The notes below the pieces were generated by a model, which saw only the letters and a list, made by a program, of their open reading frames with translations, did not search any database and was not told the DNA's origin. Shown here piece by piece: positions 24,862 through 33,649 of a stretch of DNA of 64,000 bases. A program made the position numbers and the translations under genes. The number at the start of each line of letters is the position of its first letter. Within the stretch, counting starts at the first letter, position 1. The stretch covers positions 4,979,501-5,043,500 of the forward strand of contig NZ_CP107811.1 of the NCBI RefSeq assembly GCF_036346105.1, given 5' to 3'. Source of the DNA: Streptomyces sp. NBC_00539 (GTDB lineage Bacteria; Actinomycetota; Actinomycetes; Streptomycetales; Streptomycetaceae).

Positions 24862-25683
24862 ATGACAGATTCGTACGAAGATCCGCCGACCGTCCCGCCC
24901 CGGGAGCGCGCCCCGCTCGGCGACGGGCTTCGCTTCGCGTTCGGCACGCTCACCGTGCTGCCCGCCCGCGTCACGCGCTGGGACCGGCCGGCCGCCCGGA
25001 CCGGGATGGCGTGCGCCCCGCTCGTCGGCCTCGTCGTCGGCGCGCTCGCGGCGGCGGCCGGAACGGCCCTGCTCCTGCTCGGCGGCGGTCCGCTGCTGGC
25101 CGCGGCCGTCACCGTGGCCGTCCCGGCCGCGCTGACCCGGGGCCTGCACCTCGACGGACTGGCCGATACCGCCGACGGGCTGGGCAGCGCGAAGCCGGCC
25201 GAGGACGCGCTGCGGATCATGAAGCAGTCCGACATCGGCCCCTTCGGGGTGATCACCCTGCTCTTCGTGCTGCTGATCCAGGTGGCCGCCCTGGCCGACG
25301 CCTACGCCGACGGCTGGGCCCGGGGTGCCCTCGCCGCGGTGACCGCCGCCGTCGCCGCCCGGCTCGCGATGACCCTGGCCTCGCGCGTCGGCGTCCCCGC
25401 GGCCCGGCCCGGGGGCCTGGGAGCGGCGGTCGCGGGCGTGGTCCCGCGCGGCTCGGCCGTTGCCGTCGCCGCCCTCACCGTGGCGGCGGCCGCCGCAGCG
25501 GCCCTGCCGCTGGGCCTGCCCGCCGCCGCCCGGCACGCGGCCGCGGTGCTCCTCGCACTGGGCGCGGCGGGGCTCCTGCTGCGCCGCTGCGTGCGCCGCT
25601 TCGACGGGGTCACCGGCGACGTGTTCGGAGCCCTGTCCGAGGTCGCGGGCACCACCGCGCTGCTGACCCTCGCCCTCGGCTGA
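24862..25683 (+). CDS. cobS: Adenosylcobinamide-GDP ribazoletransferase
   Basis: 273-aa membrane enzyme that joins adenosylcobinamide-GDP and alpha-ribazole to give adenosylcobalamin (or its phosphate). It has the CobS hallmarks: LRFAFGTLTVLPAR at the start, then RGLHLDGLADTADGLGS with its acidic metal-binding residues, MKQSDIGPFGV, and DVFGALSEV near the end, with six to seven membrane segments rich in Ala and Leu. It completes the pathway together with cobT and cobU in the window. The response regulator gene starts 26 bp downstream. Confidence 0.95.
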   Translation: MTDSYEDPPTVPPRERAPLGDGLRFAFGTLTVLPARVTRWDRPAARTGMACAPLVGLVVGALAAAAGTALLLLGGGPLLAAAVTVAVPAALTRGLHLDGLADTADGLGSAKPAEDALRIMKQSDIGPFGVITLLFVLLIQVAALADAYADGWARGALAAVTAAVAARLAMTLASRVGVPAARPGGLGAAVAGVVPRGSAVAVAALTVAAAAAAALPLGLPAAARHAAAVLLALGAAGLLLRRCVRRFDGVTGDVFGALSEVAGTTALLTLALG

Positions 25684-25709
25684 CCGGGCAGCCCCCGTAC
25701 GCTCGGGGC

Positions 25710-26411
25710 GTGGAAGAGACCCCGACGCCCATCAGGGTGCTGCTCGCCGACGACCAGGCGCTGCTGCGCAGCGCGTTCAAGGTGCTCGTCGAGTCCGAGC
25801 CCGACATGCACGTCGTGGGCGAGGCCTCCGACGGCGCCCAGGCCTACGCGCTCGCTCGCGACCACCGGGCCGACGTCGTCCTCATGGACATCCGCATGCC
25901 CGGCACCGACGGCCTCGCCGGCACCCGGATGATCACCGCCGACCCGGAACTCGCGGCGGTGCGCGTCGTCATGCTGACCACCTTCGAGGTCGACGAGTAC
26001 GTCGTCCAGGCGCTGCGGGCCGGCGCCTCCGGCTTCCTCGGCAAGGGCGCCGAGCCCGAGGAACTGCTCAACGCCATCCGCGTCGCCGCCGCCGGCGAGG
26101 CGCTGCTCTCCCCGGCCGCCACCAAGGGGCTGATCGCCACCTTCCTCGCCCAGGGCGCCCACGCCGATCCCCCCGGCCCCGGCTCCGCGCACGCCGAACG
26201 GCTCGCCGCGCTCACCGGCCGGGAGCGCGAGGTCCTCGTACTCGTCGCGGCGGGCCTGTCCAACGACGGCATCGCCGGCCGCCTGGAGGTCAGCCCGCTC
26301 ACCGTGAAGACGCACGTCAACAGGGCCATGGCCAAGCTCGGCGCCCGCGACCGGGCCCAACTGGTCGTCATCGCCTACGAATCCGGCCTGGTCCGGCCCC
26401 GCGCGGACTGA
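25710..26411 (+). CDS. NarL/FixJ family response regulator, orphan
   Basis: 233 residues. The receiver domain has the acidic pair DD near residue 12, phospho-acceptor Asp60 (VLMDIRMPG) and Lys112 (FLGKG). The LuxR-type helix-turn-helix at about 165-225 contains LTGREREVLVLVAAGLSN and LTVKTHV. No kinase is adjacent: cobS precedes it by 26 bp and may be co-transcribed, and an RND gene follows. The only histidine kinase in the window (14406-15632) is of the matching class and also lacks a neighbour regulator, so the two may be partners. The GTG at 25710 lacks a strong ribosome binding site. Confidence 0.93.
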   Translation: MEETPTPIRVLLADDQALLRSAFKVLVESEPDMHVVGEASDGAQAYALARDHRADVVLMDIRMPGTDGLAGTRMITADPELAAVRVVMLTTFEVDEYVVQALRAGASGFLGKGAEPEELLNAIRVAAAGEALLSPAATKGLIATFLAQGAHADPPGPGSAHAERLAALTGREREVLVLVAAGLSNDGIAGRLEVSPLTVKTHVNRAMAKLGARDRAQLVVIAYESGLVRPRAD

Positions 26412-26578
26412 GCGGGGCGCACGGCCCGAGGGGCGGGACGAGCCGCGCAGTAGGGCGGCGTACTGCGGGCGCGGTACGCGGGACGCGAGGACGGCACCTG
26501 GGAGCGACGCGGCGCCGCCGTGCCGTGGGTCAGGGTGAGGGGTCGCTCGTGTCTGAACCTGCAGAGAGATCCCGAACC

Positions 26579-29500
26579 ATGTCGTGGCTGTCCCGCTTCA
26601 GCCTGGCCCAGAGAGCGCTGATCGGCCTCGTGTCGATCGTCGCGCTCGTCTTCGGTGCCATAGCCATCCCACAGCTCAAGCAGCAACTGCTGCCCTCCAT
26701 CGAACTGCCGATGGTGTCCGTGCTCGCGCCGTACGAGGGTGCCTCGCCCGACGTGGTGGAGAAGCAGGTCATCGAGCCGATCGAGGCCACCCTCAAGGGC
26801 GTCGACGGCATCACCGGCATCACCTCGACCGCCAATGAGGGCAACGCCCTGATCATGGCGCAGTTCGACTACGACGAAAGCGGCACGAAGCAGCTGGTCG
26901 CCGACGTCCAGCAGGCCGTGGGCCGCGCCCGCGTCCGGCTGCCCGCCGACGTCGACCCGCAGGTGGTGGCCGGTTCCACCGACGACATGCCGACCGTGGT
27001 CCTCGCCGCCACCTCCGGCAAGGACCAGCAGGCCCTGGCGGACCAGCTGGAAAGCTCCGTCGTGCCCGTCCTCTCGGACATCGCCGGCGTCGGCCGGGTC
27101 ACCGTCGACGGGGTCCAGAAGCTCCAGGTCACCGTCACGCCCGACCCGGCGAGGCTCGCGGCCGCCGGCCTCGACGGCGCCCTGCTCGCCAAGGGCCTCC
27201 AGGCGGGCGGCGCGAGCGTCCCCGCCGGTTCCTTCGACGAGCAGGGCAAGAACCGCACCGTCCGGGTCGGCGCCGGCTACACCTCCCTCGCCCAGCTGGA
27301 GGACCTGCGCCTGAGCGCCGGGCCCGGCAAGCCGGCCGTGCGCCTCGGTGACGTCGCCACGGTCAAGCAGGAGCCCGCCAAGGCCGTCTCCCTGACCCGT
27401 ACCAACGGCAAGCCCAGCCTCGCCGTCACCGTGACCATGGACAAGGACGGCAGCGCCGTCGCGATCTCCGACGCGGTCAAAGCCAAGCTGCCCGAGCTGC
27501 GCTCCACCCTCGGCTCCGGCGCCGACCTGGCCGTGATCATGGACCAGGGGCCGGCGGTCGCCAAGTCCATCTCGGGCCTGACCACCGAGGGCGCCCTCGG
27601 TCTGGTCTTCGCGGTCCTCGTGATCCTGGTCTTCCTCGCCTCGCTGCGCTCGACGCTGGTCACCGCGGTCTCCATCCCGCTGTCCGTCGTGCTCGCGCTG
27701 ATCGTGCTGTGGACCCGGGACCTGTCGCTCAACATGCTGACGCTCGGCGCGCTCACCATCGCCATCGGCCGGGTCGTCGACGACTCGATCGTGGTCCTGG
27801 AGAACATCAAGCGCCACCTCGGCTACGGCGAGGAGCGCGAGGAAGCCATCGTCACCGCGGTGAAGGAAGTGGCCGGGGCGGTCACCTCCTCCACCCTCAC
27901 CACCGTCGCCGTCTTCCTGCCGATCGGTCTGGTCGGCGGCATGGTCGGGCGGCTGTTCAGCTCCTTCTCGCTGACCGTCACCGCCGCCCTGCTGGCGTCG
28001 CTGCTCGTCTCCCTGACCGTCGTGCCCGTGCTGTCGTACTGGTTCCTGCGCGCCCCCAGGGGCGTGGCCGAAGAAGCCGCCAAGAACGCGGAGAAGGCGC
28101 GGCGCGACGCGCAGGAGAAGGAGGCGCGCAGCCGGCTCCAGCGGTTCTACGTCCGCGTCCTCGGCTTCGCCACCCGCCGCAGGCTGACCAGCGTCGCCAT
28201 CGCGGTGGCGGTCCTTGCCGCCACCTTCGCCATGACCCCGCTGCTCAAGACGAACTTCTTCGACCAGGGCGAGCAGGACACCCTGACGGTCAAGCAGACC
28301 CTGGAGCCGGGCACCTCGCTGGCCGCGGCCGACGAGGCGAGCCACAAGGTCGAGAAGGTCCTGTCCTCGGTCGACGGCGTCAAGGACTACCAGGTCACCG
28401 TCGGCTCCTCCGGCTTCATGGCGGCGTTCGGCGGCGGCACGGGCACCAACCAGGCGTCCTACCAGGTCACCTTGGAGAACGCGGACGACGCCGGCTCCGT
28501 CAAGGATCACATCGAGAGCGAGCTGGCCAAGCTCGACGGCGTCGGCGAGACCCGGATCCTCGCGGGCGGCGGCTTCGGCAGCTCCAACCTGAGCGTGGTC
28601 GTCAAGGCCGGTGACGCCGACGTGCTCGCCAAGGCCGCCGGGCAGGTCCAGGCCGAGATGGCCAAGCTCAAGGACGTCACCGACGTCCAGAGCGACCTGT
28701 CCCAGTCCGTGCCCCGCATCTCGGTCACCGCCACCCCCAAGACCGCCGAAGCGGGACTGGACCAAGGCGCGCTGGGCGCGCTCGTCGCCCAGGCCGTACG
28801 CGGCACCCCGGCCGGCAAGGCCGTACTGGACGACACCGAGCGGGACATCGTCATCAAGTCCGCCCGGCCGGCCACCACCCTCGCCGAACTCCAGGCGCTC
28901 CCCGTCGGGCCGACGGCCAAGCTCGGCGACGTCGCCGACGTCAAGATGGTCCCCGGCCCCGTCGCGATGACCCGGATCGACGGCGCGCGCGCCGCCACCA
29001 TCACCGCCCGCCCGGTCGGCGAGAACACCGGCGCCGTCAGCAGCGCACTGCAGAGCAGCATCAAGGCGCTGGACCTGCCCGCCGGCGCCACCGCCTCCAT
29101 CGGAGGTGTCTCCCAGGACCAGAGCGAGGCCTTCGGCTCCCTGGGCCTGGCGATGCTCGCGGCCATCGCGATCGTCTTCATGCTGCTGGTGGCGACCTTC
29201 CGCTCGCTGGTCCAGCCGCTGATCCTGCTGGTCTCCGTCCCCTTCGCGGCGACCGGCGCGCTCGGCCTGCTGATCGTCACCGGCACCCCCATGGGCGTCC
29301 CGGCGATGATCGGCATGCTGATGCTCATCGGCATCGTCGTGACCAACGCGATCGTCCTGATCGACCTCGTCAACCAATACCGGCGCCAGGGCCTGGGCGT
29401 CGTCGAGGCCGTCATAGAGGGCGGCCGGCACCGCCTGCGGCCCATCCTGATGACCGCACTCGCGACGGTCTTCGCGCTGCTGCCGATGGCGCTCGGCGTC

Positions 29501-29704
29501 ACCGGCGAAGGCGGCTTCATCTCGCAGCCGCTCGCGGTGGTCGTCATCGGCGGCCTGGTCAGCTCGACCCTGCTGACCCTGCTCCTGGTGCCGACCCTGT
29601 ACACGATGGTCGAGCTCTTCAAGGACCGCCGCCGCGCCAGGCGGCGGGCCCGCCTGACGGTGGTCCCGGCCCTGAGCGAGGGGGAGACCCCGGCGCGGGT
29701 GTGA
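26579..29704 (+). CDS. RND (HAE1/AcrB-type) efflux transporter
   Basis: 1041-aa inner-membrane proton-driven transporter of the AcrB type. It has 12 membrane segments in two sets of 1+5 and two large extracytoplasmic loops. The fourth segment has the proton-relay pair DD in GRVVDDSIVVLEN. The second half repeats the layout, with the polar counterpart LIGIVVTNAIVLIDLV. The ATG at 26579 gives MSWLSRF; a GTG at 26549 with GAGGGG upstream would add ten residues. No membrane-fusion adaptor or outer channel is encoded nearby, as expected in a Gram-positive cell. Substrate is unknown. A perfect terminator follows. Confidence 0.92.
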   Translation: MSWLSRFSLAQRALIGLVSIVALVFGAIAIPQLKQQLLPSIELPMVSVLAPYEGASPDVVEKQVIEPIEATLKGVDGITGITSTANEGNALIMAQFDYDESGTKQLVADVQQAVGRARVRLPADVDPQVVAGSTDDMPTVVLAATSGKDQQALADQLESSVVPVLSDIAGVGRVTVDGVQKLQVTVTPDPARLAAAGLDGALLAKGLQAGGASVPAGSFDEQGKNRTVRVGAGYTSLAQLEDLRLSAGPGKPAVRLGDVATVKQEPAKAVSLTRTNGKPSLAVTVTMDKDGSAVAISDAVKAKLPELRSTLGSGADLAVIMDQGPAVAKSISGLTTEGALGLVFAVLVILVFLASLRSTLVTAVSIPLSVVLALIVLWTRDLSLNMLTLGALTIAIGRVVDDSIVVLENIKRHLGYGEEREEAIVTAVKEVAGAVTSSTLTTVAVFLPIGLVGGMVGRLFSSFSLTVTAALLASLLVSLTVVPVLSYWFLRAPRGVAEEAAKNAEKARRDAQEKEARSRLQRFYVRVLGFATRRRLTSVAIAVAVLAATFAMTPLLKTNFFDQGEQDTLTVKQTLEPGTSLAAADEASHKVEKVLSSVDGVKDYQVTVGSSGFMAAFGGGTGTNQASYQVTLENADDAGSVKDHIESELAKLDGVGETRILAGGGFGSSNLSVVVKAGDADVLAKAAGQVQAEMAKLKDVTDVQSDLSQSVPRISVTATPKTAEAGLDQGALGALVAQAVRGTPAGKAVLDDTERDIVIKSARPATTLAELQALPVGPTAKLGDVADVKMVPGPVAMTRIDGARAATITARPVGENTGAVSSALQSSIKALDLPAGATASIGGVSQDQSEAFGSLGLAMLAAIAIVFMLLVATFRSLVQPLILLVSVPFAATGALGLLIVTGTPMGVPAMIGMLMLIGIVVTNAIVLIDLVNQYRRQGLGVVEAVIEGGRHRLRPILMTALATVFALLPMALGVTGEGGFISQPLAVVVIGGLVSSTLLTLLLVPTLYTMVELFKDRRRARRRARLTVVPALSEGETPARV

Positions 29705-29725
29705 CCGCAGGGACCGTACCAACGC

Positions 29726-29761
29726 CGAAGGGGCGCCTCCCGGCCGGGAGGCGCCCCTTCG
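29726..29761. terminator. Strong terminator after the RND gene
   Basis: Perfect 16-bp inverted repeat (29726-29741 with 29746-29761) with a GGCC loop. It lies between the convergent RND and nadA genes and should stop transcription from both. Confidence 0.92.
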
Positions 29762-29783
29762 GGCATGCGGGGGAGGGCCCGGC

Positions 29784-30977
29784 CTACGGCAGCGCGAGCA
29801 TCCGCTCCAGGGCGAGCTTCGCGAAGCTCTCGGTCTCCTTGTCGACCTGGATCCGGTTGACGAGGTTGCCCTCGGCCAGGGATTCCAGGGCCCACACCAG
29901 GTGGGGGAGGTCGATGCGGTTCATGGTCGAGCAGAAGCAGACCGTCTTGTCGAGGAAGACGACTTCCTTGTCCTCGGCGGCGAATCGATTCGCCAGGCGC
30001 TGGACCAGGTTCAGCTCGGTGCCGATGGCCCACTTGGAGCCGGCCGGGGCCGCCTCCAGCGTCTTGATGATGTACTCCGTCGAGCCCACGTAGTCGGCTG
30101 CCGCCACGACCTCGTGCTTGCACTCGGGGTGCACGAGCACGTTCACGCCGGGGATGCGGGCGCGGACGTCGTTGACGGAGTCGACCGAGAACCGGCCGTG
30201 GACCGAGCAGTGCCCGCGCCACAGGATCATCTTGGCGTCCCGCAGCTGCTCGACGGTGAGGCCGCCGTTCGGCTTGTGCGGGTTGTAGAGCACGCAGTCG
30301 TCCAGCGACATGCCCATGTCGCGCACGGCGGTGTTGCGGCCCAGGTGCTGGTCCGGGAGGAAGAGCACCTTCTCCCCCTGCTCGAAGGCCCACTCCAGGG
30401 CCTTCTTCGCGTTGGAGGAGGTGCAGATCGTGCCGCCGTGCTTACCGGTGAAGGCCTTGATGTCGGCGGAGGAGTTCATGTACGAGACCGGCACCGTGGT
30501 GCCGGCGATCCCGGCCTCGGTCAGCACGTCCCAGCATTCCGCGACCTGCTCGGCGGTGGCCATGTCGGCCATCGAGCAGCCCGCCGCGAGGTCGGGCAGG
30601 ACGACCTTCTGGTCGTCGGTGGTCAGGATGTCGGCGGACTCGGCCATGAAGTGGACGCCGCAGAAGACGATGTACTCGGCCTCCGGCTTGGCGGCCGCGT
30701 CCTTGGCCAGCTTGAAGGAGTCACCGGTCACATCGGCGAACTCGATGACCTCGTCGCGCTGGTAGTGGTGGCCGAGGATGAAGACCTTGTCCCCGAGCTT
30801 CTCCTTGGCCGCGCGGGCGCGCGCCACCAGGTCCGGGTCCGACGGCGAGGGCAGGTCGCCGGGGCACTCGACCCCGCGCTCGCTCTTGGGGTCGGCTTCG
30901 CGGCCGAGCAGCAGCAGGGCGAGCGGCGTCGGCTGGACGTCCAGGGGCTGGACGTCCATAGGCTGGGCGGTGGTCAC
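29784..30977 (-). CDS. nadA: Quinolinate synthase A
   Basis: 397-aa [4Fe-4S] enzyme that condenses iminoaspartate with dihydroxyacetone phosphate to quinolinate in NAD synthesis. The FILGHHYQRDEV motif and three conserved cluster-ligand cysteines are visible (about 106 in FCGVHF, 286 in HPECKH, and in the VCFCS pair at 347/349). The GTG at 30977 is preceded by AAAGGG at 8 nt; a longer start at 30986 is less likely. nadB and nadC are not in the window. The upstream region carries short repeats that may be regulatory. The adjacent A-type Fe-S carrier gene could help mature the cluster. Confidence 0.96.
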   Translation of the reverse strand: MTTAQPMDVQPLDVQPTPLALLLLGREADPKSERGVECPGDLPSPSDPDLVARARAAKEKLGDKVFILGHHYQRDEVIEFADVTGDSFKLAKDAAAKPEAEYIVFCGVHFMAESADILTTDDQKVVLPDLAAGCSMADMATAEQVAECWDVLTEAGIAGTTVPVSYMNSSADIKAFTGKHGGTICTSSNAKKALEWAFEQGEKVLFLPDQHLGRNTAVRDMGMSLDDCVLYNPHKPNGGLTVEQLRDAKMILWRGHCSVHGRFSVDSVNDVRARIPGVNVLVHPECKHEVVAAADYVGSTEYIIKTLEAAPAGSKWAIGTELNLVQRLANRFAAEDKEVVFLDKTVCFCSTMNRIDLPHLVWALESLAEGNLVNRIQVDKETESFAKLALERMLALP

Positions 30978-31042
30978 GACACGCACCCTTTCTCTTCTGC
31001 GACAAGGGACTTCGGAAGACGTTCGGAGCGACTTCTCGTCTA

Positions 31043-31083
31043 TTTGACGCTATCTATCATAGCCGCTTCACGTCAGTTTGACG
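31043..31083. promoter_or_regulatory. AT-rich repeats upstream of nadA
   Basis: This unusually AT-rich stretch contains two direct copies of TTTGACG (31043-31049 and 31077-31083) and an inverted repeat GCTAT-CTATC-ATAGC at 31049-31063. Read on the minus strand, TATGAT resembles a -10 box for nadA. The repeats could be an operator for an NAD-responsive repressor. The rest of 30978-31298 shows no gene. Confidence 0.45.
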
Positions 31084-31298
31084 ATGCCGATTGTGTCGAT
31101 GTGACGAATTCGCCCGCTCCGTGACTCCTCGTCCGTCAGGTCCGCACCCCGGCCCCGGTGTGTGCGAGCATGAAGAACTGGAACAAGGTGCGGGACCCCG
31201 GAATGAATCCGCGGTCGCGCTGGTTGCCACCGACGGCAAGAGTCCGACGTTTCCCCAGCCCTCCGGCGGGGAGCCGCCCACTTCGGGAGTGAATGCAG

Positions 31299-31655
31299 AT
31301 GTCCGTACAGGACGAAAAGACCACCGTGAGCGACGGCATCCTCCTGTCCGACGCCGCCGCCGAGAAGGTCAGGACCCTGCTGGAGCAGGAGGGCCGCGAT
31401 GACCTGGCGCTCCGCGTCGCCGTCCAGCCCGGTGGCTGCTCCGGCCTGCGCTACCAGCTCTTCTTCGACGAGCGCTCCCTCGACGGCGACGTCGTCAAGG
31501 ACTTCGACGGGGTCAAGGTCGTCACCGACCGCATGAGCTCCCCGTACCTGCACGGTGCGTCCATCGACTTCGTCGACACCATCGAGAAGCAGGGCTTCAC
31601 GATCGACAACCCGAACGCCACCGGCTCCTGCGCCTGCGGCGACTCGTTCAGCTAG
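31299..31655 (+). CDS. erpA: A-type iron-sulfur carrier (HesB/ErpA family)
   Basis: 118-aa small carrier that delivers Fe-S clusters to apoproteins. The three family cysteines are present: one in PGGCSGLRY and two in the C-terminal GSCACGDSF. The fold includes the usual FFDERSLDGD region. Of two ATG codons, 31299 is better spaced from the GGGAG site (9 nt) than 31293 (3 nt). The closest characterised relatives are actinobacterial ErpA-like proteins. It is divergent from nadA, an Fe-S enzyme, and stands alone, with a long perfect terminator directly after it. Confidence 0.92.
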   Translation: MSVQDEKTTVSDGILLSDAAAEKVRTLLEQEGRDDLALRVAVQPGGCSGLRYQLFFDERSLDGDVVKDFDGVKVVTDRMSSPYLHGASIDFVDTIEKQGFTIDNPNATGSCACGDSFS

Positions 31656-31664
31656 GCAGTCCTG

Positions 31665-31706
31665 CGACGAGGGCCCGGACGGCGTTCGCCGTCCGGGCCC
31701 TCGTCG
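31665..31706. terminator. Very strong terminator hairpin
   Basis: Perfect 19-bp inverted repeat (31665-31683 with 31688-31706) with a GTTC tetraloop. It separates the convergent Fe-S carrier gene and the membrane-anchored hypothetical gene. Confidence 0.93.
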
Positions 31707-31732
31707 TGTGCGCACCGTCCTGCCGGACCGTC

Positions 31733-33181
31733 CTACTGGCGGGGCAGCTGCTTGCCGGTCGTCGCGTCGACCACCTTCCGGTCGCCCAGCGGCTTCTGGA
31801 GCGTCACCGTCAGGGACATCTCCTTCGCCAGCATGATGCAGGCCCGCCCCGGCTTGTTCGGGGTGTCGGTGATCTTCACCAGGACGTCGGTCCCCTCCTC
31901 CCGCGCCTCCACGGCGTAGGTGCTGCACACCCCGCCCCAGAAGTTCACGGTCAGCGTCCGGTCGGCCTCCTTGTACGAGAACCCGGGCACGGTACGCGAG
32001 GCCCCCGCGCCCGGCGCGACGGTCTCCCGGGAGGAAGCCGGCTCGACCACGGTGCGGGACGGCCCGCCGTCCTTGCCCGCCACCTCGAAGAACCAGGCCG
32101 GGACCAGACCCCGCTCACCGCTGTCGACCGTTCCCGCGGCGAGCCCCAGCACGGCCCCCCGTACGGTCTCCGTCCGCGGCGGCTTCATCGGACGCGGCTC
32201 CGGGTTGCAGGGCAGGGTGTCCGTCGCCCCCGTCGGCGTGTCCGGGGTCTGCGGGACCGAGGTCGCGCAACCGCTGGGACCGGGGCCGGTCCCGTCCGAG
32301 CCGCCGCTGCGGGCATTGAGCCGGGCCAGCGCCTCGACGGCCCCGACCACCGGCTCGTCGGCCGCGCGGACCGGCGCCTTCAGCTCGCCGCTGCCCGCCA
32401 CCACCGTGCCGTCCGGGCCGACGCTCACCTTGCTGGACCAGCCCTGCGTGGGCAGGCCGCCGATCACCGGGTCCGCCGTCACCACCCGGACCGAGCCCTG
32501 GGTCAGGCGGGCGTCCAGCTTGGTGTCGGCCTGGCCCGCGCCCGCGAGCACCGGGGCGGCGGCGGACTTGGCCGCCTGCTCCGAAACGGGCTGCGCGGTG
32601 TCGCCGGCGCCCTGGGGGAGGGTGGCCGGGCCGCAGGTGTCCTGGCCGCGCTTGCAGTTGTCGCCGCCCGAGCCGCTGCCCGCGCCGTTGCCGTCCCCGG
32701 CCTGGAAGCGGGCGTAGTTCCACGTTCCCGGGGCCGTACGGGTGACCGTGAGCCGGGGCCCGGCGCCGTCGGCCGCCTCACCGGCCAGCCACTGCTCGCC
32801 GTTCAGCCGGGGCGCGCCCGGGATCCCGAGGGCCGCGGCGAGCCGGGCCACCTCCTCGGAGGTCACCTCGCCCTTCGCGGCGAAGGTGGGGGCGCCGGCC
32901 GGTCCGTCGGGGAGCTTGACGTCCGCCCGGTAGGTCACCGCGCCGCCCGAGGGGTCCGGCTCGCCCGGCGCGATGCCCGGCCCCGGCGGGGTCGGCGCGA
33001 CGCGGGGCGCGGAGGCCGCGCCGGCACCCGTACGGTGGTCGCCCGAGCCGTCTCCGTGGGCCGTGGACGCCCAGTAGGCGGTGCCCCCGCCCGCCAGGAG
33101 GACGGCCGCCGCGACCGAGCCGACGGCCCAGCCCGGCCGCCGTCGTGTGGGGCGTGATGTGTCGGGTCGTTCGGTGGTCAC
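31733..33181 (-). CDS. Membrane-anchored extracytoplasmic protein, unknown function
   Basis: 482 residues. A basic N-terminus is followed by one membrane segment (about residues 17-38) and then a Gly/Pro/Ala-rich extracellular part. Two stretches look folded: about residues 75-230, containing the cysteine pair CKRGQDTC, and the C-terminal 120 residues with regular beta-strand spacing (FSYKEADRTLTVNFWGG). The start GTG at 33181 has AAGGAG at 8 nt. I do not recognise a domain. A role as a cell-surface protein is inferred only from topology. It is convergent with the Fe-S carrier gene. Confidence 0.85.
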   Translation of the reverse strand: MTTERPDTSRPTRRRPGWAVGSVAAAVLLAGGGTAYWASTAHGDGSGDHRTGAGAASAPRVAPTPPGPGIAPGEPDPSGGAVTYRADVKLPDGPAGAPTFAAKGEVTSEEVARLAAALGIPGAPRLNGEQWLAGEAADGAGPRLTVTRTAPGTWNYARFQAGDGNGAGSGSGGDNCKRGQDTCGPATLPQGAGDTAQPVSEQAAKSAAAPVLAGAGQADTKLDARLTQGSVRVVTADPVIGGLPTQGWSSKVSVGPDGTVVAGSGELKAPVRAADEPVVGAVEALARLNARSGGSDGTGPGPSGCATSVPQTPDTPTGATDTLPCNPEPRPMKPPRTETVRGAVLGLAAGTVDSGERGLVPAWFFEVAGKDGGPSRTVVEPASSRETVAPGAGASRTVPGFSYKEADRTLTVNFWGGVCSTYAVEAREEGTDVLVKITDTPNKPGRACIMLAKEMSLTVTLQKPLGDRKVVDATTGKQLPRQ

Positions 33182-33302
33182 CGCATCGCTCCTTCGCCTG
33201 TCCCGCGTGTCTCGTTGCGGGTGTGACGGAGCGGACCGCGAACCGGTTCCCTGCCGGCCCGAGAAGATCGCCCGGACAGGGCCGAGATCCGGAAGGCTCG
33301 TC

Positions 33303-33518
33303 CTAGTCGCCGTACTCCGCGGTGGAGGCGATGAGCCGGGCGGACGCGGCCGGGACGCTGACGCCGTGGATCTGGGAGGGCGCCACGGACGCGGGCCGCG
33401 GATCGGCCGGGACCGCCCAGTGCGGGGCCATACGGGCGCAGTCGCCCAGCAGCCGGGCGAAGCCGGGCCGCGTCCCGGCGGAGTGCTCGGCGTACCCGAA
33501 ACCATCGGTGTAGGTCAT
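33303..33518 (-). CDS. Small hypothetical protein
   Basis: 71 residues starting MTYTDGFGYAEHS at ATG 33518; an ATG three codons upstream is the alternative. It is soluble, with one cysteine and the ending VPAASARLIASTAEYGD. Clean coding-like third-position bias and 121 bp of separation from the next gene support it, but no ribosome binding site is obvious. I recall similar small proteins in other Streptomyces near this locus. No domain is recognised and no function proposed. Confidence 0.65.
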   Translation of the reverse strand: MTYTDGFGYAEHSAGTRPGFARLLGDCARMAPHWAVPADPRPASVAPSQIHGVSVPAASARLIASTAEYGD

Positions 33519-33649
33519 GGACGGCACGTTAAGCCCGGGCGGAGCGAGGAGAAAGACCTACTACGGGGTAGTTTCGACGGGTCGGCCCGCAGCTGCCGAC
33601 CGGGTAGTTTTGACTGTCCACCGCCGTCCCCCGCAGGAGCATCCACGCC

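Noticed and set aside
26375-29722. Very long minus-strand reading frame over the RND gene
   Set aside because: It is an antisense shadow: the plus-strand frame has clear AcrB motifs and codon bias, and the other is an Arg/Gly/Asp-rich low-complexity translation typical of GC-rich DNA.
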